A DNA stretch of 64,000 bases from Streptomyces canus (lineage in GTDB: Bacteria > Actinomycetota > Actinomycetes > Streptomycetales > Streptomycetaceae): contig NZ_CP107989.1 of the NCBI RefSeq assembly GCF_041435015.1, forward strand, positions 5,332,001 to 5,396,000, written 5' to 3'. Below are positions 15,509 to 23,530 of the stretch, piece after piece. Position 1 is the first letter of the stretch. Each line of letters starts with the position of its first letter. The notes under the pieces were generated by a model. It was not told the origin of the DNA. It did no database searches and saw nothing but the letters and a program-made list of their open reading frames with translations. The position numbers were made by a program, and so were the translations under genes.

Positions 15509-17116
15509 ATGAGCGAGCGAAAGACCCCGCCGGAGGGCGCCAGGGGGGCCGCGGCGGGAACCACCGACCGGTCCATGCCGGAGGCACAGTCCGGCTCCGC
15601 TGCTCTGCCCCGGGAGGCCCTGAAGATCGCCTCCGGCTACGCCTTCACCGGCCCCGCCCTCGAGCTGGGCGCGCTGCTGTGGGACGGCGTCTGTCTGCCG
15701 GACGCGCAGGTCAGGATCCCGCTGCCGATGCTCAACCGGCACGGGCTCGTCGCCGGTGCCACCGGCACCGGCAAGACCAAGACGCTCCAGCTCATCGCCG
15801 AGCAGCTGTCGGCCCAGGGGGTTCCGGTCTTCCTCGCCGACATCAAGGGCGATGTCTCGGGGATCTCCGAGCCGGGTGTGCGCAACGAGAAGGTGCAGGC
15901 CAGGGCTGCGGAAGTGCATCAGGCGTGGGCCGCCACCGGGTGTCCCGCCGAGTTCTACGCCCTCGGCGGCATCGGCCACGGCATCCCCGTCCGGGCCACC
16001 GTCACCAGTTTCGGGCCGGTGCTGCTGTCCAAGGTGCTCCAGCTCAACCAGACCCAGGAGCAGTCCCTCGGCCTGATCTTCCACTACGCCGACCAGAAGG
16101 GGCTCGAACTCGTCGACCTCAAGGATCTCAGGGCCGTCGTCGCCTTCCTGACCTCCGACGAGGGCAAGGCCGAGTTGAGGAACATCGGTGGCCTCAGCAC
16201 GGCCACGGCCGGGGTGATCCTCAGGTCCCTCACCGCTTTCGAGGCGCAGGGCATGGCCGACTTCTTCGGGGAGCCGGAGTTCGACACAGGTGAGCTGCTC
16301 CGGACGGAGGACGACGGGCGCGGGCTGGTGTCCGTGCTGGAGCTGGCCGCCGTACAGGACCGGCCGCAGCTCTTCTCGACCTTCCTGATGTGGCTGCTCG
16401 CCGATCTGTTCCACGATCTGCCGGAGGTCGGTGACGCCGACAAGCCGAAGCTCGTCTTCTTCTTCGACGAGGCGCATCTGCTCTTCAACGGGGCCTCGAA
16501 GGCCTTCCTCGAGTCCCTCACGCAGACCGTCCGGCTGATTCGCTCGAAAGCGGTCGGCGTCTTCTTCGTCACGCAGACCCCGAAGGACGTACCCGCCGAC
16601 GTCCTCGCCCAGCTCGGCAACCGGGTCCAGCACGCGCTGCGGGCCTTCACCCCCGACGACCAAAGGGCGTTGAAGGCGACCGTGAAGACCTTCCCCGACT
16701 CCGCGTACGACCTGGAGGAGCTGCTCACCGGTCTCGGGACGGGGGAGGCCGTGGTGACGGTGCTGAGCGAGAAGGGGGCTCCCACTCCCGTCGCCGCGAC
16801 CCGCCTGCGCGCTCCCGAGTCCCTGATGGGCCCTGTCGACGCCGGTGTGCTGGACTCGGCGGTCAAGGCCTCGCCGCTGTACGCGCGTTACGCACAGGCT
16901 GTGGACAGGGAGTCGGCGTACGAGCAGCTCAGCTCGCGTGGCGCCAAGGGCCCGGACGAGATGAAGGCCGCGCCCACGTCCCGTCGGAAAGACCCCTCCG
17001 TCGTCGAACAGGTCGTCGGCAGTGGGATGTTCACGTCGCTCACGCGGTCGCTGGGCACGCAGATCGGGCGTGAGATCACCCGCTCGCTCTTCGGTACGGC
17101 CCGGAGGAGGCGGTAG
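15509..17116 (+). CDS. HerA-like ATPase of the DUF853 family
   Basis: 535 residues. Walker A is GATGTGKT near residue 87, followed by VFLADIKGDVSGI. Walker B is VFFFDEAH near 315, and the sensor-like FFVTQTPKDVP lies near 352. The fold is the FtsK/HerA hexameric translocase class, but no NurA-like nuclease gene is nearby, so a role in DNA end processing is not shown. The C-terminal third (SRRKDPSVVEQVVGSGMFTS, RSLGTQIGREITRSLFG) is typical of the family. The ATG at 15509 follows AGGGG. It appears monocistronic and divergent from the preceding small gene. Confidence 0.9.
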   Translation: MSERKTPPEGARGAAAGTTDRSMPEAQSGSAALPREALKIASGYAFTGPALELGALLWDGVCLPDAQVRIPLPMLNRHGLVAGATGTGKTKTLQLIAEQLSAQGVPVFLADIKGDVSGISEPGVRNEKVQARAAEVHQAWAATGCPAEFYALGGIGHGIPVRATVTSFGPVLLSKVLQLNQTQEQSLGLIFHYADQKGLELVDLKDLRAVVAFLTSDEGKAELRNIGGLSTATAGVILRSLTAFEAQGMADFFGEPEFDTGELLRTEDDGRGLVSVLELAAVQDRPQLFSTFLMWLLADLFHDLPEVGDADKPKLVFFFDEAHLLFNGASKAFLESLTQTVRLIRSKAVGVFFVTQTPKDVPADVLAQLGNRVQHALRAFTPDDQRALKATVKTFPDSAYDLEELLTGLGTGEAVVTVLSEKGAPTPVAATRLRAPESLMGPVDAGVLDSAVKASPLYARYAQAVDRESAYEQLSSRGAKGPDEMKAAPTSRRKDPSVVEQVVGSGMFTSLTRSLGTQIGREITRSLFGTARRRR

Positions 17117-17135
17117 CCCCGCCTCCTCCGGAGGA

Positions 17136-17255
17136 TCAGCCGCGCTTCTCCTCTCCTGACGGCGGCTTCTTCTTCGTGTTCTGCGGTTTCGGCGCGCTGC
17201 GTGCGGCCTCCGCGCGCAGCAGGGCGCGCAGGATCGCGTACGGGTCGTTGGGCAT
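17136..17255 (-). CDS. 39-residue conserved small protein
   Basis: A short gene starting at the ATG at 17255 with AAGGAAC six bases upstream. The product begins MPNDPYAILRALLRAEAARS and ends in a Lys/Pro/Glu tail (KPQNTKKKPPSGEEKRG). The first half is an amphipathic helix and the tail is disordered and basic. I recall similar small streptomycete proteins of unknown function. It converges with the HerA-like gene (20 bases between) and lies downstream of a secreted proline-rich protein gene on the same strand. Confidence 0.65.
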   Translation of the reverse strand: MPNDPYAILRALLRAEAARSAPKPQNTKKKPPSGEEKRG

Positions 17256-17306
17256 GGCGGTGTTCCTTGCGTGAGTGCTGAGCAGGCTTGCGGGAAGCGG
17301 GCTCTG

Positions 17307-17624
17307 TCAGCAGCGCAGGACCACGGAGCGCAGGGCGCGCGGCACGTACGGCGGCCGCGGCGACGCCGGGACGGGACGGTCCGCCGGCACTCCGGGAGCC
17401 GTCTCCGGTCGCGGAGCGGGGCGCAGGGGTACGGCCGTACGGTGGATGGCCCGGGCCGGTGGCCGCAGGGGCGTGTCGAGGACGTCGTACTCGACGAGTT
17501 CCCCGGCCGGAACGGGCGGCATCGCATGCGCCTGGAAATGCGCCCCGGGAACCAGCAGCGCGAGCAGCAGCACGAGCGTCCGCAGCCAGTCATGGCGGCA
17601 CGGGGCACGTCGTACGGAACTCAC
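17307..17624 (-). CDS. Small secreted or membrane-anchored proline-rich protein
   Basis: About 105 residues from a GTG at 17624, with GGGGAG nine bases upstream. A basic N-terminus is followed by a hydrophobic segment (LRTLVLLLALLVPGAHFQAH, about residues 14-33) that reads as a signal peptide or anchor. The remainder is rich in proline and arginine (PPARAIHRTAVPLRPAPRPE). No family is recognised. The frame lies partly against the start of the repeat tract upstream. A hypothetical gene, moderately supported by the start site and signal-like segment only. Confidence 0.5.
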   Translation of the reverse strand: MSSVRRAPCRHDWLRTLVLLLALLVPGAHFQAHAMPPVPAGELVEYDVLDTPLRPPARAIHRTAVPLRPAPRPETAPGVPADRPVPASPRPPYVPRALRSVVLRC

Positions 17625-17639
17625 ACAGGTCGTCTCCCC

Positions 17640-18100
17640 GCCCGGCGCCCGGGATTCATCACTTCGGCGGCGGGATTCACCCGGTCGCAGCAACGGGCGC
17701 GTCGGTTCCTGTCCGGAGGGCGAGGACGTAGCGGTTGCCGCGGGTGTGGCTCGACATCGGTCGGGGGCTCACCGGGTCGCGGCCGCACGCATGCTGGTGG
17801 TGCGGCGGTTGGGTGGCCCGGTTCCTGCCCGGCGCGCGGTTCGTGATGTCGGCTGTGGGGTTCGTCCGGTCGAGGTGGCGTGCCTGTCGGTCGTGCGGCG
17901 AGGGCGTCGGGGGTTGCGCCCCGCGGGTTGCCGTCCGTGGATGTGGCTCGTCATCGGTCGCGGTGCTCACCGGGTCGCGGCAGCACGCAGCCGGTGGTGC
18001 GGCGGTGGCTGGATGGCACACATCGGTTCCCGGCAGGCGCGCGATTCGTGATGTCGGCTGCGGGCGTTCCTCCGGTCGAGGCGGCTCGTAGGTCGGTCGT
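17640..18100. repeat. Degenerate tandem repeat with a unit of about 200 bases
   Basis: TGTGGCTCGaCATCGGTCG at about 17745 recurs at 17942, and TTCGTGATGTCGGCTG at about 17840 recurs near 18045. Two full degenerate units of about 197-204 bases therefore lie in tandem. The stretch from 17640 to 17732 looks like the second half of a more decayed third unit. Units are GC-rich and diverged by point changes and small indels. The minus-strand frame through them is an Arg/Pro/Thr-rich sequence without family features, so I regard it as non-coding. The remaining gap to 18214 shows nothing else. Confidence 0.7.
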
Positions 18101-18214
18101 GGCGACCGGCGAGTGCCACCCAGATCCTCGGCACGCCGGCCACCACCGTCCTCCACGGCCACAGCCCCGCCAGTGCGGCCGCAGGTCATGCCGTGCCGTG
18201 GTCTGCCGTCGCCG

Positions 18215-18865
18215 TCACACCGCGCGCGGTACTTCCCGGGCCCGGGTGCGGATGCTGAGCGCGGTGATGATCTCCACGGCGCCGACGACGACCAGCCAGA
18301 TGCCGCCGACCAGGGTGAGTACGGCGACCGATTCGAAGGGGGAGTCGATCAGGACGATCCCGGCGGCGAAGGTGAGCGCGCCGAGGAAGATCTGCCAGCC
18401 GCGGGCCGGCATCGACCGGTCGGACGCGGCGGCCAGGGCCTGGGTGATGCCGCGGATCAGCCAGCCGATGCCGATCCACAGGGCGAGCAGCAGGATCGAC
18501 CGCATCGGGCCGCGCAGACAGAACAGGCCCAGGAGGATGGAGAGCGCGCCGCTGATGAAGGCCAGGACGCGCAGCGCCGTCGTCGTGTGGGTGCCGAAGG
18601 CCGCGACCAGCTGGAAGACACCGCTGATCAGGAGGTAGACGGCGAAGAGGACACCGACCGCGAGCAGAGTGGCGTCGGGCCAGACCAGGACCAGGACGCC
18701 CAGGACCAGGGAGGCGACACCGGTGAGCAGGACGACCTGCCAGGCGGCCTTCGCGAGGGCGTGCAGGGGCCCCTCGAAGGGCGGTTCGGGTGCGTGCGGC
18801 GAGACGCCCGGCGGGCGGCCCGCGTGGACCTTGCGGTCGTCGAAGCGGTCGTCGAACTCGGTCAT
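18215..18865 (-). CDS. HdeD-family polytopic membrane protein
   Basis: 216 residues from the ATG at 18865. After a polar start of about 40 residues there are six predicted helices, including VVLLTGVASLVLGVLVLVWP, LLAVGVLFAVYLLISGVFQL, FISGALSILLGLFCLRGP and IFLGALTFAAGIVLID. Repeated G(V/L)LLLVWP-type pairs are characteristic of HdeD, an inner-membrane protein named for acid resistance in E. coli; in actinobacteria its role is unproven. The gene stands between the tandem-repeat tract and a DNA-repair gene and seems to have its own transcript. Length and helix number fit the family. Confidence 0.85.
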   Translation of the reverse strand: MTEFDDRFDDRKVHAGRPPGVSPHAPEPPFEGPLHALAKAAWQVVLLTGVASLVLGVLVLVWPDATLLAVGVLFAVYLLISGVFQLVAAFGTHTTTALRVLAFISGALSILLGLFCLRGPMRSILLLALWIGIGWLIRGITQALAAASDRSMPARGWQIFLGALTFAAGIVLIDSPFESVAVLTLVGGIWLVVVGAVEIITALSIRTRAREVPRAV

Positions 18866-18922
18866 GGTCCATGCTGGGACCGCCGGACACCGCACGGCCA
18901 CCGGGGCGGGCCACCCGGCTGA

Positions 18923-19522
18923 CTAGGACTTCTTGGCCGCCTTCGCCGCCGCCTTCATCTCCTGCTTGTGCGCCCGGACCTTGGTCAGCGACTCGGGGCC
19001 GGTGATGTCGGCGACGGACCGGAAGGACTTCGGCTCGCCGTACGCGCCCGCGGCCTCGCGCCAGCCCTTCGGCTCAACGCCGAGCTGCTTGCCCAGCAAC
19101 GCCAGGAAGATCTGCGCCTTCTGCTTCCCGAACCCCGGCAGCTCCTCCAGCCGGCGCAGCAGTTCGCGGCCGTCGGCCACGCCCTTCCACACCAGCTCGG
19201 CCTGACCGTCGTAGTGCTCGACCAGGTACTGGCACAACTGCTGGATCCGCTTGGCCATCGAGCCGGGATAGCGGTGCACGGCCGGCTTCTCGGAGAGCAG
19301 CGCGGCGAAGGCCTCCGGGTCCTGGGCGGCGATCTCGTGCGCGTCGAGGTCGTTCGCGCCGAGGCGGTCCGCGATGGTGCGGGGGCCCTTGAACGCCCAC
19401 TCCATCGGTACCTGCTGGTCCAGCAGCATCCCGACCAGCGCGGCGAGCGGGGAGCGGCCGAGGAGTGCGTCGGCCTCGGGGTCCTGGGCGAGGTGAAGGG
19501 TGACGTCCATGTCCCCGATCAT
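18923..19522 (-). CDS. HhH-GPD-type base-excision DNA repair protein
   Basis: About 199 residues. The helix-hairpin-helix is visible as LEELPGFGKQKAQIFLALLG at about 126-145. An N-terminal helical bundle (SPLAALVGMLLDQQVPMEWA) precedes it, as in endonuclease III/AlkA-like glycosylases. The protein matches the short actinobacterial subgroup (TIGR03252-like). The usual catalytic Lys/Asp pair is not obvious to me, and the C-terminus is a Lys/Ala tail rather than an iron-sulfur loop. Starts at 19522 or 19510 (MDVTLHLAQDP) are both possible; neither has a strong ribosome site. It lies just downstream of the siderophore-interacting protein gene on the same strand, 21 bases away. Confidence 0.85.
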   Translation of the reverse strand: MIGDMDVTLHLAQDPEADALLGRSPLAALVGMLLDQQVPMEWAFKGPRTIADRLGANDLDAHEIAAQDPEAFAALLSEKPAVHRYPGSMAKRIQQLCQYLVEHYDGQAELVWKGVADGRELLRRLEELPGFGKQKAQIFLALLGKQLGVEPKGWREAAGAYGEPKSFRSVADITGPESLTKVRAHKQEMKAAAKAAKKS

Positions 19523-19543
19523 GCCTGCGCCGACGGCTCGCCT

Positions 19544-20281
19544 CTACCGGGAGCCGGCGGACTGTTCCCTCCAGTAGCCGAGCGCGTTCACCCGCTCCTT
19601 GGGAACGCCGAGGTCCTTGCGGACGTACGACGACAGCGCCCTGGTCGTCGCCGTGTCGCAGGCGATCCACACATACGCGTCCGGGTGGCTGTTCAGCAGA
19701 CCGGGCAGGTCCGCCTTCACCTGGGTGACCAGATGCGCGCCGGAGTCGAGGCGGAGGACCCGGCGGACCTCGTGGCGGGACGGGTCGGTGCGGAAGGGGA
19801 GGTCCTCGTCGCCGCCCTCGAACCAGACGGTCGCGGGGGAGGAGTCCAGGGCGCCGAGGAGGGAGTTGAGGGCGGGCAGGGAGGCCGGGTCGCCGATGGC
19901 GAAGACATGGGTGGGCTCGGGGTCGGGGCGCTCGAAGCCGGTTCCGTGGACGGTGGCCTCGACGGTGTCGCCGGGCTTCGCCGTCCGGGCCCAGTCGCTG
20001 GCCACGCCGTCGTGCAGCGCGAACTCCAGGGTGAGGGTGCCTGCCGCGGGGTCCGGGTCGACCAGGGTGTACGCGCGCTGGTGCGGTTTGCCCGCGCTGG
20101 AGAACCACAGGCGCACCCACATCGTCGGGTGGACGCCGGTGACCGCCAGCATCCCGCCGTCGGTGAGGTGCACCCGCCGGTACGTCCCGGTGACGTCCTC
20201 GGCGCCCGTCACGGTGAACACGAAGTCCTTCGCGCGCAGCAGTCGCAGGACCGCTCCCTCCCAGCCGTGCCCCTGCCCCAT
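19544..20281 (-). CDS. Siderophore-interacting protein (ViuB-like ferric-siderophore reductase)
   Basis: 245 residues. It belongs to the FAD/NAD(P)H ferredoxin-reductase-like SIP family that releases iron from imported ferric siderophores in the cytoplasm. The FAD-binding motif is QRAYTLVDPDP (R-x-Y-T) at about residue 69. The nicotinamide-side strands are HVFAIGDPASLPALNSLL and AYVWIACDTATTRALSSYVR, and RVNALGYWREQ at the end is highly characteristic. A DmdR/IdeR-type iron box lies about 42 bases upstream of the ATG, so expression should rise in iron starvation. It diverges from an acylase/acyltransferase pair controlled by the same box. Confidence 0.92.
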   Translation of the reverse strand: MGQGHGWEGAVLRLLRAKDFVFTVTGAEDVTGTYRRVHLTDGGMLAVTGVHPTMWVRLWFSSAGKPHQRAYTLVDPDPAAGTLTLEFALHDGVASDWARTAKPGDTVEATVHGTGFERPDPEPTHVFAIGDPASLPALNSLLGALDSSPATVWFEGGDEDLPFRTDPSRHEVRRVLRLDSGAHLVTQVKADLPGLLNSHPDAYVWIACDTATTRALSSYVRKDLGVPKERVNALGYWREQSAGSR

Positions 20282-20322
20282 GACCTTTCACCCCTCGCGT
20301 ACGATTCCCTCACCGAGCAAAC

Positions 20323-20341
20323 TTAGGTAAGCCTAACTTAA
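20323..20341. promoter_or_regulatory. Iron box for a DmdR/IdeR-type repressor
   Basis: TTAGGTAAGCCTAACTTAA closely matches the actinobacterial iron box TTAGGTTAGGCTAACCTAA (known consensus, quoted from memory). It lies between two divergent genes, ending 18 bases before the GTG at 20360 and 42 bases from the ATG at 20281, so one bound repressor could close both promoters when iron is plentiful. Confidence 0.85.
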
Positions 20342-20359
20342 AGGGAAGCGGGTCCGAGG

Positions 20360-22453
20360 GTGAGCATCGAGATCTACCGCGACGCCTGGGGGATTCCCCA
20401 TCTCCGCGCGGGCAGCGCGCGTGAACTCGCCCGCGCCCAGGGCCGGGTCACCGCCCGCGACCGTGCCTGGCAGCTGGAGGTCGAACGGCATCGCGCCCAG
20501 GGCACCTCGGCCGCCTTCCTCGGCGCCGGGGCCCTGTCCTGGGACACCCTCGCGCGACGGGCCCGCCTGGACGACACGGCGAGACGCTGCTTCCGAGCGC
20601 TGGAGAGACGGGACCCGGAGACGGCCGACTGGGTGCGGGCGTACGTCGACGGCGTGAACGAGGAGCTGCCGGGCACGCGGGCCCCGGAGTTCGCCCGCGT
20701 CGGCCTCACCCCCGGGCGCTGGGAGCCCTGGACCCCGCTCGGCGTCTGGCTCGCCACCCACATCCTGTTCGCCGGCTTCCCGGCCAAGCTCTGGCGGGAC
20801 GAGGCGCTACGGCACCTGGGCCCGGACGCGGTCGGCCTGTTCGCCGCCGACGGCCCGGGCACCTCCGGCAGCAACGGCTGGCTGGTCGCCGGCGCCCGCA
20901 CCACCACCGGCCAGGCCGTCCTCGCCGGCGACCCGCACCGCTACATCGAGGAACCCGGCGTCTACCAGCAGATCCGGCTCTCCTGCCCCGAGTTCGACGT
21001 CCTCGGCCTCGCCGTCCCCGGCGTCCCCGGCATCGCCCACTTCGGCCACACCGGCACGGTCGCCTGGTCCATCACCAACGCCATGGCCGACTACCAGGAC
21101 CTGTACCGGGAGCGACTGCGCCGCACGGGGGCCGGGGTGGAGGCCCTCGGCTCGGACGGCGTCTGGCACCGTGCCACCCGCCACACCGAGACGGTCGAGG
21201 TGGCGGGCGAGGGGCCGGTCGAGATCGAGGTGATCGAGACCGGGCGGGGGCCGGTGATCGCGGGCGGTCCGGAAGGGCTGGACGGGGGAGCGCCGGAGCA
21301 GGAGCGGCCGGGTTTCCCGGGTGTGCCCGTGGCCCTCTCCCTCCGCTACCCGCCCCGGGTCACCGAGGACCTCGGTTTCAGCGCCCTGCTCCCTCTCCTC
21401 CGGGCCCGCCGTACCGCCGACGTGGACCGGGCGTTCGACCTGTGGGCCGAGCCCGTCAACGTCGTCCAGGCCGCCGACACCGAGGGCGGGCTGCTGCACC
21501 GGGTCGCCGGAAGGGTCCCCGTGCGCGCGGAGGCCAACCGGCTGCACCCCGTCCCCGCCTGGGAGCCCGGCCACGACTGGCAGGGCCGGCACGACTCTCC
21601 CCGCGCCGCTCTCACCGACGGCATCGCCGTGATGGCCAACCAGCGCGGCCCCGCCGCCCCGCTCGGCGTCGAGTTCGCCCCGCCCCACCGGGCCGACCGC
21701 ATCACCGCCCTGCTGCAGGAGAAGGAGCGGTGGTCGTCCGCCGACATGCCCCGGATCCACATGGACACCCATCTCGCCTCGGCGCAGCCCCTGTTGGATC
21801 ACCTCGAGGCCCTGGACGGACTGAGCCCCGAGGCCGTGACCGCGAGGGAAACGATCCTTCGCTGGGATCGCCGCATGGCCGCGAGCAGCCGGGAGGCCGC
21901 CCTCTACGCCGCCGTCCGCAGCGCGGTCGTCCGACGGCTCGCCGCCCACCCCGCGTTCGCGGCCCTGACCGCCCCGCCCGCCTACCCGGACGTCCTGCTC
22001 CCCTGGCTCGGCCTCGTCCCCCGTATCGCCTTCGCGCTCGAACACCTCCTGCGCGCCGAGGACTTGTACGGCATCGACCGCGCCGGGATCGTGCGGGCCG
22101 CCGTGGAGGAAGTGGCCGCCGAGCCGCCGCGGGGCACCTGGGGCGACACCCATCGCCTCGCCCCCTGGCGGGCGCTCCCCGACGACGAGTGGCAGGCCGC
22201 CGCCCTCTCCGGCGACCACGACTGCGTCCTGTGCACCTCCGCGGTCCCCGGACTCACCGACCTCGCCGCCCGTGGCCCGGCCGCCCGTTACGTCTGGGAC
22301 CTGGCCCGCCGCGAGGACAGTCTCTGGGTGGTCCCGCTGGGCGCCTCCGGGGTGCCCGGCTCACCCCACCACCGCGACCAACTGCCCTTGTGGCTCAGGG
22401 GAGATCTCGTCCCCGTCGGCACCGACTGGCAGCAGCTGAAGAAGGAAGACTGA
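20360..22453 (+). CDS. Penicillin-acylase-family N-terminal-nucleophile amidohydrolase, iron-box controlled
   Basis: 697 residues. The family is made as a precursor that cleaves itself before a catalytic serine. Here GTSGSNGWLVAG places that serine at residue 171. Upstream lies the alpha chain (YRDAWGIPHLRAGSARELAR, ARAQGRVTARDRAWQLE). Downstream the beta chain carries GDPHRYIEEPGVYQQI, GIAHFGHTGTVAWSITNAM and MANQRGP. No signal peptide is visible, so it should act in the cytoplasm, unlike classical secreted acylases. It shares an iron box with the siderophore-interacting protein gene and is followed by a siderophore-type acyltransferase. That suggests amide exchange or trimming on a hydroxamate siderophore, comparable to the desG/desH pair as I recall it. 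Substrate not proven. Confidence 0.88.
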   Translation: MSIEIYRDAWGIPHLRAGSARELARAQGRVTARDRAWQLEVERHRAQGTSAAFLGAGALSWDTLARRARLDDTARRCFRALERRDPETADWVRAYVDGVNEELPGTRAPEFARVGLTPGRWEPWTPLGVWLATHILFAGFPAKLWRDEALRHLGPDAVGLFAADGPGTSGSNGWLVAGARTTTGQAVLAGDPHRYIEEPGVYQQIRLSCPEFDVLGLAVPGVPGIAHFGHTGTVAWSITNAMADYQDLYRERLRRTGAGVEALGSDGVWHRATRHTETVEVAGEGPVEIEVIETGRGPVIAGGPEGLDGGAPEQERPGFPGVPVALSLRYPPRVTEDLGFSALLPLLRARRTADVDRAFDLWAEPVNVVQAADTEGGLLHRVAGRVPVRAEANRLHPVPAWEPGHDWQGRHDSPRAALTDGIAVMANQRGPAAPLGVEFAPPHRADRITALLQEKERWSSADMPRIHMDTHLASAQPLLDHLEALDGLSPEAVTARETILRWDRRMAASSREAALYAAVRSAVVRRLAAHPAFAALTAPPAYPDVLLPWLGLVPRIAFALEHLLRAEDLYGIDRAGIVRAAVEEVAAEPPRGTWGDTHRLAPWRALPDDEWQAAALSGDHDCVLCTSAVPGLTDLAARGPAARYVWDLARREDSLWVVPLGASGVPGSPHHRDQLPLWLRGDLVPVGTDWQQLKKED

Positions 22454-22461
22454 GGAAACCG

Positions 22462-23073
22462 ATGTCCGACACCCCCACCCGTGAAGCGGTCCACACCCAG
22501 ACGGTGGACGGTTTCGGCACCGTCCGCGTCCTGCGTCTCGACCCGCACGCCGACGCCGCGACCGTCCACGCCTGGGTGCGCGAGGAACGGGCCGCGTTCT
22601 GGGGCATGAACGGCCTCACGAAGGAGCAGGTGGCCGGGATCTACGCCCACTTGGACACCCTCGACACCCACCACGCCTGTCTGCTGGAGAAGGACGGCGA
22701 ACCGGCCGGACTCCTGCAGACCTACGAACCGGAGGCCGACCGGGTCAGCGAGTGCTACCCCGTGGAACCCGGTGACATCGGCATCCACCTGCTCCTCCCG
22801 CCCCCCGGCCCGCACGGCACGCACACCGGCTGGTCGTCGGCGCTGCTGTCCGCCGTGGCCTCGTACGTGCTGCTGGTCCTGGACAGACGACGGGTCGTGG
22901 TCGACCCGGACGTGCGCAACGAGAAGGCCATCGCCCGTTTCCTGAAGCAGGGTTTCGTGGCCGGAGCCGCGGTCGTGCTGCCGGAGATCGACCTCCCGGA
23001 CGTGTACCTGCCCGAGAAGCACGCTCAACTGGCGTTCCTGACAAGGGAGGTAGCCTTCCCGGGTGACGCCTGA
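22462..23073 (+). CDS. GNAT acyltransferase of the siderophore (RhbD/IucB/AlcB) type
   Basis: 203 residues. The features are FWGMNGLTKEQVAGIYAHL, HHACLLEKDGEPAGLLQTYE and the diagnostic GDIGIHLLLPPPGP, then RVVVDPDVRNEKAIARFLK, QGF for CoA binding. Enzymes of this group acylate N-hydroxy-diamines during hydroxamate siderophore assembly. The ATG follows GAGGAAACC and lies eight bases after the acylase stop, so both are in the iron-regulated unit. No hydroxylase or NIS synthetase is nearby, so the pair probably serves a pathway encoded elsewhere, such as desferrioxamine. That last step is inference. Confidence 0.87.
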   Translation: MSDTPTREAVHTQTVDGFGTVRVLRLDPHADAATVHAWVREERAAFWGMNGLTKEQVAGIYAHLDTLDTHHACLLEKDGEPAGLLQTYEPEADRVSECYPVEPGDIGIHLLLPPPGPHGTHTGWSSALLSAVASYVLLVLDRRRVVVDPDVRNEKAIARFLKQGFVAGAAVVLPEIDLPDVYLPEKHAQLAFLTREVAFPGDA

Positions 23074-23530
23074 CGACCTCGTCGCCCACTACGGCCTGAT
23101 ACCGATTCCCCGCGAGGGCGGGCTGTTCCGGCAGACCTGGGCGGGCGAGGAGCGTGGCGACGGCAGACCGCACGGCACGGCGATCGTCGCCCTCCTCACC
23201 GCCGACGACTACTCCGCCCTGCACCGCCTGCCCAGCGACGAGATCTGGCACCACTACCTCGGCGACCCGCTGGACCTCCTGCTCCTCGCCCCGGACGGCA
23301 CGACGGCCACGCCCGTCCTGGGCCCGGACATACGCGCCGGCCAGCACCCCCAGCTGACCGTCCCCGCGGGCACCTGGATGGGGGCCAGGACCCGCGGCAC
23401 GTGGACCTTCTTCGGCTGCACCATGGCGCCCGGCTTCACCTACGAGGACTACGAGCACGGGAACGCGGCCGAACTGACGGCGCGTTATCCGTCCCAGGCC
23501 GCGCGCATCGCGGGACTGTCCCGCCCATGA
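23063..23530 (+). CDS. Cupin-fold protein of the DUF985 type
   Basis: 155 residues starting at a GTG inside the end of the acyltransferase gene (11-base overlap, translational coupling likely). Family segments are LVAHYGLIPIPREGGLFRQT, TAIVALLTADDYSALHRLPS, DEIWHHYLGDPLDLLLL and the closing AGTWMGARTRGTWTFFGCTM, APGFTYEDYEHG. Relatives include yeast YML079w, a single-domain cupin of unknown activity. Metal ligands of true dioxygenases are only partly matched (the HH pair), so no reaction is assigned. It may belong to the iron-responsive transcript. Confidence 0.85.
   Translation: MTPDDLVAHYGLIPIPREGGLFRQTWAGEERGDGRPHGTAIVALLTADDYSALHRLPSDEIWHHYLGDPLDLLLLAPDGTTATPVLGPDIRAGQHPQLTVPAGTWMGARTRGTWTFFGCTMAPGFTYEDYEHGNAAELTARYPSQAARIAGLSRP

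Noticed and set aside
15401..17608. Long open frame on the minus strand opposite the HerA-like ATPase gene
   Set aside because: It is Arg/Gly/Glu-rich without domains. Such antisense frames are expected opposite high-GC genes, and the plus-strand protein has clear Walker motifs.
17677..18189. Protein encoded through the 200-base tandem repeats
   Set aside because: The minus-strand frame is Arg/Pro/Thr-rich, lacks a ribosome-binding site and recognisable domain, and indels between units shift the repeated peptide.
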